Shown here piece after piece: positions 14,156-21,215 of a stretch of 35,695 nucleotides of DNA. Source of the DNA: an uncultured Rhodospirillaceae bacterium. GTDB taxonomy: Bacteria > Pseudomonadota > Alphaproteobacteria > Rhodospirillales > Magnetospirillaceae. The notes below the pieces were generated by a model that was not told where the DNA came from, did no database searches, and was given only the letters and a program-made list of their open reading frames with translations. Each line of letters opens with the position of its first letter. Within the stretch, counting starts at the first letter, position 1. The DNA is taken from contig CAJANL010000334.1 in the NCBI GenBank assembly GCA_903941105.1, forward strand, positions 1-35,695. The letters run 5' to 3'. Made by a program: the position numbers and the translations under genes.

Positions 14156-15799
14156 TCATTGAAGTAACGACGTCTTCCCAATAGCTGCAACCTCCAGCCG
14201 GTTACGGCCGGCGAGCTTGGCGCGGTAAAGCGCCTTGTCGGCCTCGGCGATCAGGGTCGACACGCCTTCACGGGCGTTCGGCACCCGGGTGAAGACGCCG
14301 AGGCTGATGGTCACCACGCCCGACGACGACATCTCGTGCGGGATGGCCAGGCGCAGCACCGCCTGTCGGACGGTGTCGGCCAGCGCGGCGGCATCGGCCG
14401 CGGTGGTCTCGGGCAGGATGATGGCGAATTCCTCGCCGCCGTAGCGGGCCGCCAGCTCGCTTGCCCGCTGGACATGGTCGGCCAGCACGGCGGCGATGCG
14501 GATCAGGCAGTCGTCTCCCGCCTGATGGCCGTAGTGGTCGTTGAAGGCCTTGAAGTGGTCGACATCCAGCAGAATGAAGGAGATCGGCTGGCTGGCGCGG
14601 ATGGCCCGCCGCCATTCGCGTTCCAATACCTCGTCGAGGTGGCGACGATTGGCCAGCCCGGTCAGGCCGTCGCTGATGCTGAGGACCGCCAGCGTCTTGT
14701 TGACGGCCTCCAGCTCCATGGTGCGCTGGGATACGCGCTCCTCCAGTCGCTCCTTGTGCTCGCGCAATTCGCCCAGCGTCAGTTGCAGCCTCTCCGACAT
14801 GCGGTTGAAGGAGCGCGCCAGCTCGCTGACCTCGTTGCTCCCGGTCACCTCGGCGCGGGCGTCGTAGTTGCCGGCAATGATTTCCCGGGTCGCCAGGGTG
14901 AGATTGGCGACGGGGGCGATGATGCCCCGGGCGATGCGGACCGCGATCAGGCTGAGCACGCCCGCAAACGCCAAGGACATGGCGATCAGGCGCCAGCCGA
15001 GTTCCCGCATCGGCGCGAACGCCTCCTCCTGGTCGATATGGGCCATGATGCAGCCGCCGCCGATCTGGGGCACGAAGCGGTAGCCGTGGATGATCTCTAC
15101 CGCGCGATAATCCTCGTCCAGCACCTCGCCGTCCCGCGCCGACAGGCAAGCCTGCATCGGGCGGGCGGAGATGGGGTGGCTGTGCCCCTGAACCGAAGGG
15201 TACCTTGCCTTGGTGATGAAAAAGCCATTGGGGTCGGACAGAAAGGTTTCACCCGACTGGCCAAGATCGGGCATGTTGACGAACAGGTCCTGCAACAGGC
15301 TGACCGGGAACGTCATCACCAGCCTCACCCCTCCCAGAACACCGGCGGTGACCATATGGTAGGTGCGGTCGCCGCCGGGCACAGGCTCGGAAAAGCGGGC
15401 CAACTGGCCAGGGGGAAACGCGACTTCGCCGTCGAGGCGGACGCCCCCGGTTCCCACCTCGACGACATCGCCGCCAGGTAGGCGCAAAACGGCGCCCAGG
15501 GCACGCTCGCTGGTGAGCAGGGAGTGCAGCGCCTCGGTGGCGCAGACCTCATTGGCGCAGCGTTCCGAGATATCCTTGAGGAAGGCCTGCGTCCTGGCCG
15601 TCGTTCGGTTGAAGATGGTCACCAGTTGGTCGCGACGGGCATCGGCGACACGCCCGACGCTGCGAATCTTCTCGTCGCGGATGCTCTCGAACGCCGAGCT
15701 GTACCCCATCCAACCCACCACCAGCGCCGGCGCGAACATGGCGACCAGGATGATCGAGACAAGTATGCCCACCAGCGATTTTGGCTTGCGCTTGATCAT
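14156..15799 (-). CDS. Membrane diguanylate cyclase: periplasmic sensor, HAMP, GGDEF
   Basis: This 547-residue inner-membrane signalling protein is predicted to make cyclic di-GMP from GTP. Layout: membrane segment at about 10-32, a periplasmic dCache-like sensor to about 270, a second membrane segment at about 271-290, HAMP, a coiled coil (about 345-375), then a GGDEF domain beginning SISDGLTGLANRR. The active loop is RYGGEEF (GGEEF at 454-458), so it should be catalytic. The inhibitory site position reads RASE (445-448) instead of RxxD, so product feedback may be weak. It is a single gene, convergent with padD and divergent from the MarC-family gene. The ligand is unknown. Confidence 0.9.
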   Translation of the reverse strand: MIKRKPKSLVGILVSIILVAMFAPALVVGWMGYSSAFESIRDEKIRSVGRVADARRDQLVTIFNRTTARTQAFLKDISERCANEVCATEALHSLLTSERALGAVLRLPGGDVVEVGTGGVRLDGEVAFPPGQLARFSEPVPGGDRTYHMVTAGVLGGVRLVMTFPVSLLQDLFVNMPDLGQSGETFLSDPNGFFITKARYPSVQGHSHPISARPMQACLSARDGEVLDEDYRAVEIIHGYRFVPQIGGGCIMAHIDQEEAFAPMRELGWRLIAMSLAFAGVLSLIAVRIARGIIAPVANLTLATREIIAGNYDARAEVTGSNEVSELARSFNRMSERLQLTLGELREHKERLEERVSQRTMELEAVNKTLAVLSISDGLTGLANRRHLDEVLEREWRRAIRASQPISFILLDVDHFKAFNDHYGHQAGDDCLIRIAAVLADHVQRASELAARYGGEEFAIILPETTAADAAALADTVRQAVLRLAIPHEMSSSGVVTISLGVFTRVPNAREGVSTLIAEADKALYRAKLAGRNRLEVAAIGKTSLLQ

Positions 15800-15964
15800 C
15801 TCTTTGCCCTGAAGGAGAACACGCGCACGAGAAAGGGAATCCCTACAAAGAAGATATGTACGCCCATGTCATTCGTCTACCCCCCACAGGCAATTCGCGG
15901 GACCAGGGACTCCGATTGTCGCAGCGGCGCGCCGGGACTATGGTCAGCGGTGGGCATCGAGCCC

Positions 15965-16633
15965 ATGCGGAGCCTGCTGGTCGTGCAAGACGCCCTGAAC
16001 ACCTTCCTGCTGGTCTTCGGCTCGCTGTTCCCGATCGTCAATCCGCCGGGCAGCGCCTTCATGTTCCTGGCCCACACCCGCAGCGCCACCCCCCGCCAAC
16101 GCGCCGATCTGGCGGGACGGGTGGCGATCTACGCCTTTTTCATCGTCAACGGTTCGCTCTACATCGGGGCGGCGGTGCTGACGGTATTCGGAGTTTCCAT
16201 CCCGGCGCTACGGGTGGGCGGCGGTCTGGTGATCGCGGTGGCGGGCTGGCGGCTGCTGAACGCCAAGACGGGGGCCACCGACCGCGACGTCGAGGTGGAG
16301 ACCACTCCCGAGGGCCTGAAATCGGCGGCGTTCTATCCCCTGACCATGCCGCTGACCACCGGGCCCGGCACCATCGCCGTCACCATCGCTCTGGGCACCA
16401 GCCAGCCTTTGGCCGGCGGCGGCCCGTCGCTGGCCCTCTTAGGCGCCGTGGCGGCTTCGCTGGCGATCAGCGCGTTGATCTACCTGTGCTTTCGCTTCGC
16501 CGACCGCACCGAGGGACTGCTGGGCCGCACCCTGACCGACGCCATCATGCGCCTGTTCGCCCTGCTGCTGCTGTGCATCGGTATCGAGATCATCTGGCGC
16601 GGCATCGCCGAGATGGTGCGCAGCCTCGGCTGA
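15965..16633 (+). CDS. MarC-family integral membrane protein
   Basis: The 222-residue protein has about six membrane segments and the family motif FPIVNPPGSAF near the N terminus, with a second half containing TMPLTTGPGTIAV. MarC/UPF0056 proteins were once linked to multiple antibiotic resistance, but their substrate is unknown; some are annotated as neutral amino acid transporters. The ATG at 15965 was chosen because the hydrophobic MarC sequence begins there; a longer upstream frame has no matching character. It is divergent from the GGDEF gene, with a 165-base gap that should hold both promoters. Confidence 0.87.
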   Translation: MRSLLVVQDALNTFLLVFGSLFPIVNPPGSAFMFLAHTRSATPRQRADLAGRVAIYAFFIVNGSLYIGAAVLTVFGVSIPALRVGGGLVIAVAGWRLLNAKTGATDRDVEVETTPEGLKSAAFYPLTMPLTTGPGTIAVTIALGTSQPLAGGGPSLALLGAVAASLAISALIYLCFRFADRTEGLLGRTLTDAIMRLFALLLLCIGIEIIWRGIAEMVRSLG

Positions 16634-16735
16634 GGCAGGCTTTATGAGTGCGTGGCAATAGGGTAAAACCATAGCGGGCGCCCCTGGAAATCCCCGTTGG
16701 GGACAATATGTCAAGGGCGTGGCCGGAGAGGTGCC

Positions 16736-17362
16736 ATGCGGCCGTTGACATCCGATCTGCTGCTCCGTGCATACGCCATGGGCATTTTTCCCATGGCGCG
16801 GAGTGGGTCCGACTCCCGCCTCTACTGGATCGACCCCGACCAGCGGGGCATCCTGCCGCTGGAGGCGTTCCACGTCTCCCACAGCCTCAGGCGCACGCTG
16901 CGACGCGCTCCGTTCGAAATCCGCTGCGACACCGCCTTCGAGGAGGTCATGCGCGGCTGCGCCGCGCCCCAGCCCGACCGAGCCGAAACCTGGATCAACG
17001 ACGAGATCGTCCGCCTGTTCACCGAACTGTTCCACCTTGGCCTCGCCCACTCGGTGGAGGCCTGGGCCGACGGAAGGCTGATGGGCGGGCTGTACGGCCT
17101 TGGCCTCGGCGGCGCCTTCTTCGGTGAAAGCATGTTCAGCCGCGCCACCGACGCCTCCAAGGTGGCGCTGGTGCATCTGGTGGCGCGCCTGAACCACGGC
17201 GGCTACCGGCTGCTCGACACCCAGTTCGTCACCGACCACCTGCAGCAGTTCGGTGCGGTGGAGATTGCGCGCACCGACTACCTGCATCGCCTGGGCACGG
17301 CGCTCGATGTTCCCGCCGCCTTCCCGCGCGGTGAGGTGCGCTGGGAAGAGGCGTTGGCGTAA
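16736..17362 (+). CDS. aat: Leucyl/phenylalanyl-tRNA--protein transferase
   Basis: Aat transfers Leu or Phe from aminoacyl-tRNA to N-terminal Arg or Lys of proteins, creating N-degrons for ClpS/ClpAP. The 208-residue length is usual. Characteristic stretches are LLLRAYAMGIFPMA at the start, YWIDPDQRGILPL, ETWINDEIVRLF, GGAFFGESMFSR and LLDTQFVTDHLQQFGA. It acts in the cytoplasm. The ATG at 16736 follows a GGAGAGG ribosome binding site. It appears to be a single gene, 102 bases after the MarC gene. Confidence 0.95.
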   Translation: MRPLTSDLLLRAYAMGIFPMARSGSDSRLYWIDPDQRGILPLEAFHVSHSLRRTLRRAPFEIRCDTAFEEVMRGCAAPQPDRAETWINDEIVRLFTELFHLGLAHSVEAWADGRLMGGLYGLGLGGAFFGESMFSRATDASKVALVHLVARLNHGGYRLLDTQFVTDHLQQFGAVEIARTDYLHRLGTALDVPAAFPRGEVRWEEALA

Positions 17363-17480
17363 CGGTGACCCTGACCTTGAATGCCCTTGCGGGGCGCCGG
17401 CCGGAGCCCTAATTTCTGCGCTATTGCGGGCGTGCCACCTTGGCCGCCCATCCACGCATTTTTTTGAAAGCGATACCTTC

Positions 17481-18062
17481 ATGCCATTCTACTCGACCGA
17501 GCGCATCGGCCTGTTCATCGACGGCTCGAACCTCTATGCCGCGGCACGCGCGCTGGGGTTCGACATCGACTACAAGAAGCTGCTCGACCTGTTCGCCGGC
17601 AAGGGCCGCCTGATCCGCGCCTTTTATTACACCGCGCTGATGGAGGACCAGGAGTATTCGCCCATCCGGCCGCTGGTGGATTGGCTGGACTACAACGGCT
17701 ACACCATGGTGACCAAGCCGACCAAGGAATTCACCGATGCCATGGGGCGGCGCAAGATCAAGGGCAACATGGATATCGAGCTGGCCATCGACGTCATGGA
17801 GATGGCCCAGCACCTCGACCACGTCGTGCTGTTTTCCGGCGACGGCGATTTTCGCCGCCTTGTCGAGGCGGTGCAGCGCAAGGGCGTGCGGGTCTCGGTG
17901 GTCAGCACCATCCGCTCGCAGCCGCCCATGGTGGCCGACGAGCTGCGCCGCCAGGCCGACACCTTCGTCGAGCTGCTGGAACTGGAGCAGCAGATTGCCC
18001 GCAATCCGATTCATCGCGAGGATCGTTACCCGCAGCAACATGGCGGTCACGACGAGCATTGA
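17481..18062 (+). CDS. NYN-domain (LabA/DUF88-like) protein
   Basis: The 193-residue protein is a NYN/PIN-like domain of the LabA/DUF88 group, often predicted to be a ribonuclease. The acidic active-site set is visible: D14 in GLFIDGSNLY, D98 in GNMDIELAIDVM, and D121/D123 in LFSGDGDFRRL. The ATG at 17481 begins directly at the conserved region; a longer frame upstream overlaps aat and is not supported. The tail after about residue 170 is polar and ends in a short His/Asp-rich stretch lying in a small tandem duplication. Substrate RNA is unknown. Confidence 0.9.
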   Translation: MPFYSTERIGLFIDGSNLYAAARALGFDIDYKKLLDLFAGKGRLIRAFYYTALMEDQEYSPIRPLVDWLDYNGYTMVTKPTKEFTDAMGRRKIKGNMDIELAIDVMEMAQHLDHVVLFSGDGDFRRLVEAVQRKGVRVSVVSTIRSQPPMVADELRRQADTFVELLELEQQIARNPIHREDRYPQQHGGHDEH

Positions 18063-18082
18063 GATGCCACGACGAGCATTGA
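18048..18082 (+). repeat. 20-bp tandem duplication at a gene junction
   Basis: CACGACGAGCATTGA occurs at 18048-18062 and again at 18068-18082, a period of exactly 20 bases. The first copy forms the end of the NYN gene including its TGA; the second lies in the short gap before the glycosylase gene. It looks like a recent slippage or duplication event. Confidence 0.85.
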
Positions 18083-18088
18083 ATTGAG

Positions 18089-18742
18089 ATGAACATTGCC
18101 CCTTTGCGGCCGATGGAGCCCAGCCGCGACTGCCCGCTGTGCCCACGGCTGGCCACCTTCCGCTGTGCCAATCGCGCCGCCTTCGCCGATTGGCACAACG
18201 CCCCGGTCGCCTCGTTCGGCAGCCTCGACGCCCGCATCCTGGTGGTCGGGCTGGCGCCGGGGCTGAAGGGCGCCAACCGCACCGGTCGGCCGTTCACCGG
18301 CGACTATGCCGGCGACCTGCTCTATGCCACCCTGGCCCGCTATGGCCTGGCACGGGGCAGCTATGGTGCCAGCGCCGACGACGGCTTCGAGCTGGTGGGC
18401 TGCCGAGTCACCAACGCGGTACGTTGCGTGCCGCCGGCCAACAAGCCGATTCCCGCCGAGTTCGCCGCCTGCCGGCCGTTCCTGGCGGCCGAGATCGCCG
18501 CCATGCCCAATCTCGCCGGCCTGCTGTGCCTGGGGCGCGGCTCGCACGACCAGGTGCTGGTCACCCTCGGCCTGACCAGAAGCGCCTGGCCGTTCAGCCA
18601 CGCGGGCCTGCACCGGCTTCCCGGCGGCCTGATCCTGGCCGACAGCTACCACTGCTCACGTTACAACACCAATACCGGACGCCTGACCGAGGCCATGTTC
18701 CACGCCGCCGTCGAGACCCTGTCGAGGGCGGTGAACACCTGA
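18089..18742 (+). CDS. Family 5 uracil-DNA glycosylase (UdgB type)
   Basis: The 217-residue cytoplasmic protein should remove uracil (and possibly hypoxanthine or other deaminated bases) from DNA. Four cysteines, C15 and C18 near the N terminus and C113 and C128 later, match an iron-sulfur cluster arrangement. Motif A reads GLAPGLKGANRTGRPF (54-69), lacking the usual polar Asp/Asn catalytic residue as expected of family 5. Motif B is SYHCSRYNTNTGRLT with H188. The gene begins at ATG 18089, 26 bases after the NYN stop and just after the tandem duplication, so the two may be co-transcribed. Confidence 0.9.
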   Translation: MNIAPLRPMEPSRDCPLCPRLATFRCANRAAFADWHNAPVASFGSLDARILVVGLAPGLKGANRTGRPFTGDYAGDLLYATLARYGLARGSYGASADDGFELVGCRVTNAVRCVPPANKPIPAEFAACRPFLAAEIAAMPNLAGLLCLGRGSHDQVLVTLGLTRSAWPFSHAGLHRLPGGLILADSYHCSRYNTNTGRLTEAMFHAAVETLSRAVNT

Positions 18743-18771
18743 CTGGCCATTACTTTCGCTTTAACCGTTCC

Positions 18772-18799
18772 TTGACGTTGCCGCAGCATATTGAATAGT
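18772..18799 (+). promoter_or_regulatory. Possible promoter of the bacteriohemerythrin gene
   Basis: TTGACG at 18772-18777 and AATAGT at 18794-18799 (four of six to consensus) are separated by 16 bases. They lie about 17 bases upstream of the GTG start, just before the AAGGAGG ribosome binding site. The short leader makes this tentative. Confidence 0.4.
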
Positions 18800-18815
18800 T
18801 GGCAAGGAGGGTCCG

Positions 18816-19238
18816 GTGAACCTGCACCGCATCGAATGGAATGACGAATACAAGACCGGCGTGCCGGCGATCGACGCCGATCACCGCCAGTTGATCGAGC
18901 TGGCCAATGAGTTTCTCAGCGCCGCGGCGGCCGAAGCGGCGCTGCATCAGCTGTCCCCCATCATGGGCCGGCTGATCGTCCATGCCGCCGAGCACTTCGC
19001 CGCCGAGGAGAGCCTGCTCGACCGCAACGGCTACCCCGATCTCGCCCGCCACCGCGCCGAACACGAACGTCTGATGGCCCAGGCCCGCACCCTGCACACC
19101 CGGACCCAGGCCAGCGCCGACCGGGATGAGGTGTGGCGGATCACCCACGAAGCGGCCGAGTTCTTTCAGCGCTGGCTGCTGGAGCACATCATCCGTGAAG
19201 ACAAGCCGTTCCGGACATTCGTCATGCGCCTAGCCTGA
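18816..19238 (+). CDS. Bacteriohemerythrin
   Basis: This single-domain hemerythrin of 140 residues binds O2 reversibly at a di-iron site and may store or sense oxygen, as in other microaerophiles. The iron ligands can be read directly: H23 in AIDADHRQL, H60 and E64 in HAAEHFAAEE, H79 and H83 in ARHRAEHERL, and H124 with D129 in LLEHIIREDKPF. The start is a GTG at 18816 with a strong AAGGAGG site five bases upstream. The usual N-terminal WNDEYKTGVPAID motif is intact. It is probably a single gene. Confidence 0.95.
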   Translation: MNLHRIEWNDEYKTGVPAIDADHRQLIELANEFLSAAAAEAALHQLSPIMGRLIVHAAEHFAAEESLLDRNGYPDLARHRAEHERLMAQARTLHTRTQASADRDEVWRITHEAAEFFQRWLLEHIIREDKPFRTFVMRLA

Positions 19239-19336
19239 CCCCGGCGGCATACGGGATTCGGAGGGGTGGACTGGACTACGGGAGGTTGGGACGCCACCTG
19301 ACGGCGATGCCTCATCGCTCTCTCCCGGAGGACGCC

Positions 19337-19639
19337 ATGCCCCAGGCCAACCGCGGCAGCAAGCGCCACTGTTCCCATTGTGGCGCCAACTTCTACGACC
19401 TCGACCGCAGCCCCATCACCTGCCCGAAATGTCATCACGATTTCGTCCCCACCGCCCGCCTGCCCAGCGGACGGCCCGCGCGCGCGGCGGCGGCGGCGGC
19501 CGTCGTTGCCCCCCGGCTCGCCGAGGCGGTGGACGATCAGTTCGAGGACGAGGAAGCGATCAACCAGGGCGAGGGCGAACACGACACGGACGAGCATGAG
19601 GAGGACGAGGATGGTGAGCGGGCCGATGCGCCGGAATAA
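19337..19639 (+). CDS. FYDLN-acid (TIGR02300-type) zinc-ribbon protein
   Basis: This is a 100-residue alphaproteobacterial protein of unknown function. A zinc-ribbon-like N terminus carries C12/C15 in RHCSHCGANFYDLDR and C29/C32 in CPKC. The hallmark FYDL motif is at about 19-22. An Ala-rich linker follows, then a strongly acidic tail (runs of E and D from about residue 68). That layout matches the FYDLN-acid family. The ATG at 19337 has GGAGG ten bases upstream. It is cytoplasmic. The role is unknown; the acidic tail suggests protein or RNA-polymerase contacts only by analogy. Confidence 0.9.
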   Translation: MPQANRGSKRHCSHCGANFYDLDRSPITCPKCHHDFVPTARLPSGRPARAAAAAAVVAPRLAEAVDDQFEDEEAINQGEGEHDTDEHEEDEDGERADAPE

Positions 19640-19750
19640 GGAGTTTACTGGACATACGTCAGCTTCACCGGGCTATGCCGAAAGGTGACTGTTTCCCCCA
19701 CGGTTTCGTCTCTACCATTCGTTCTCCTCAGATCATTTCGGGAGGACGCC

Positions 19751-20134
19751 ATGGCAACTGGGCATTGGCCGCCGGGAAGTGATGCCGTCGCTCGCCAACT
19801 GGCGCAGTCCCTTGACGCGGCCGCCGACCTCTTGGACGCAGCCAGCGACGCCGAAGCCTTCCTCAAGGCGCTGGAGACCAACGGTATCACTTGGCGCGAG
19901 CTCGCCCGGACCGCCGAAGCGCTCGGCTGGACGGTGCCACAGCGGATGGTGGAGCTCTCCACCAGGGCGGTGGCGCGAGCCCAGCGCGGTATCAACGACG
20001 GCGAGGTTGAATCCCTGATCCGCATGAACCGGTCCATGTCACGCGACATGAACGCGCTGGCGGCCAATGGCGAGGCTTCCAGCACCCCACACTGGCACGA
20101 TTGGATGGAACGGCGGCTCTGCGCGAAAGCATAG
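19751..20134 (+). CDS. Small helical protein of unknown function
   Basis: I do not recognise this 127-residue protein. It reads as mostly alpha-helical and soluble, with an Ala/Leu-rich first half (VARQLAQSLDAAADLLDAAS), a central NGITWRELARTAEALGW segment that could be a helix-turn-helix-like turn, and a helical C-terminal part ending at a tryptophan/arginine-rich tail. The ATG at 19751 follows GGGAGGACGCC, the same leader as the FYDLN-acid gene upstream, so translation is likely. The longer frame starting at 19685 lacks such a site. It converges on the binding-protein gene 16 bases away. Confidence 0.65.
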   Translation: MATGHWPPGSDAVARQLAQSLDAAADLLDAASDAEAFLKALETNGITWRELARTAEALGWTVPQRMVELSTRAVARAQRGINDGEVESLIRMNRSMSRDMNALAANGEASSTPHWHDWMERRLCAKA

Positions 20135-20150
20135 TCCACCCATGGAGGTC

Positions 20151-21212
20151 CTAGCGGCGGCGCCCCTTCTCGTTGGCTTGGCGCGCCGCCGTCATGAAAT
20201 CGGCAAGCAGGTTGACACCCTCGTCGCCCAGCGTCTTGCCCAAGGCCTCCGCCACCGCGGGTTGGCAGGAAGCCTTGAAGGCGGCACGTTCCGCCGCGCT
20301 GGGGACATGGATCCGCATGCGCTTGCCGAGGCCGGCCGCGCCGCGCTCCGACTGGTCCAACTGAGCACTCAGCGCCCGTCCAGCCGCCACCGCCCGACGG
20401 GCGGCCTCGCGCACCGCCTCCTGTTCGGCGGCGGACAGCCGGATGAAGGCATCACGATTGTAGATCCAGACATATGGTGCATAGAGATGCCCCGTCAGGG
20501 TGGCATGGGCCTGCACCTGATCGTAGCGCCGCGCCACCACCACCGACGCCGGATTCATCTGTCCGTCGATGATGCCGGCTTCCAGCGACTGGAATTCCTC
20601 GCGCGAGGATACGTTTACCGGCTTGGCCCCCAGTCCGCGAATCATGGCGTCGAGGGATTTGTAGCCCGGTATGGTGCGGATCTTGAGGCCCGCCAGATCC
20701 GTGGGCGACCGCACCGGCCGTCGCGAATTGGTCAGGATGTGAAGGCCGCCGGCATCGCCGAATCCCAGCACCACCAGCCCGGTACGACGCTCCATATCCG
20801 CCGCGAGGGATTGGCCGAAGGGGCCATCATACAGGGCATAGGCGGCCTCGATACTGTCCAGGGCGAACGGCATCCCGGTCACTGTGATCAACGGATAGAG
20901 CGGCGCGATACCGCCGACCGTCACCAATGCCGACTGGATCACACCTTTCGACACCAGTTGGGCCATGTCGCGGTTGCCGCCCAATTGACCATCGGGAAAG
21001 ATGCCGGCCTTCAGCGTGCCGCCGCTCAACTCCCCCAACCGGCGCCGGAACTCCGACACCATGATAGCGGCGGGATCAGCGTTGGCATCCTGGGGCTGGG
21101 CGTGGGCGATGAAGACATCCACCACCTTGTCCGCGGCGCGAGCCGGCAGGGCGGCCACCGCCAGCAACATCACAAGGGCAAACCCGGCGCGGGCGATGAA
21201 AGGGCGGGCCAT
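20151..21212 (-). CDS. TRAP-type periplasmic solute-binding protein (DctP family)
   Basis: This 353-residue secreted protein has a signal peptide ending at PARA near residue 26. Family features include FPDGQLGGNRDM (about 72-83), GMPFALDSIEAAYALYDG and the ligand-carboxylate arginine R179 in DLAGLKIRTIPGYKS, followed by EFQSLEAGIIDGQ. TRAP binding proteins normally feed DctQ/DctM permeases, but none is encoded here. Instead it begins three bases after the stop of a membrane adenylate cyclase with a periplasmic sensor domain, so it may act as a ligand-loaded co-sensor. A role with a distant permease cannot be excluded. Confidence 0.9.
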   Translation of the reverse strand: MARPFIARAGFALVMLLAVAALPARAADKVVDVFIAHAQPQDANADPAAIMVSEFRRRLGELSGGTLKAGIFPDGQLGGNRDMAQLVSKGVIQSALVTVGGIAPLYPLITVTGMPFALDSIEAAYALYDGPFGQSLAADMERRTGLVVLGFGDAGGLHILTNSRRPVRSPTDLAGLKIRTIPGYKSLDAMIRGLGAKPVNVSSREEFQSLEAGIIDGQMNPASVVVARRYDQVQAHATLTGHLYAPYVWIYNRDAFIRLSAAEQEAVREAARRAVAAGRALSAQLDQSERGAAGLGKRMRIHVPSAAERAAFKASCQPAVAEALGKTLGDEGVNLLADFMTAARQANEKGRRR

Positions 21213-21215
21213 GAC

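Noticed and set aside
19286-19336. Upstream extension of the FYDLN-acid protein
   Set aside because: The ribosome binding site and the conserved zinc ribbon both place the start at 19337.
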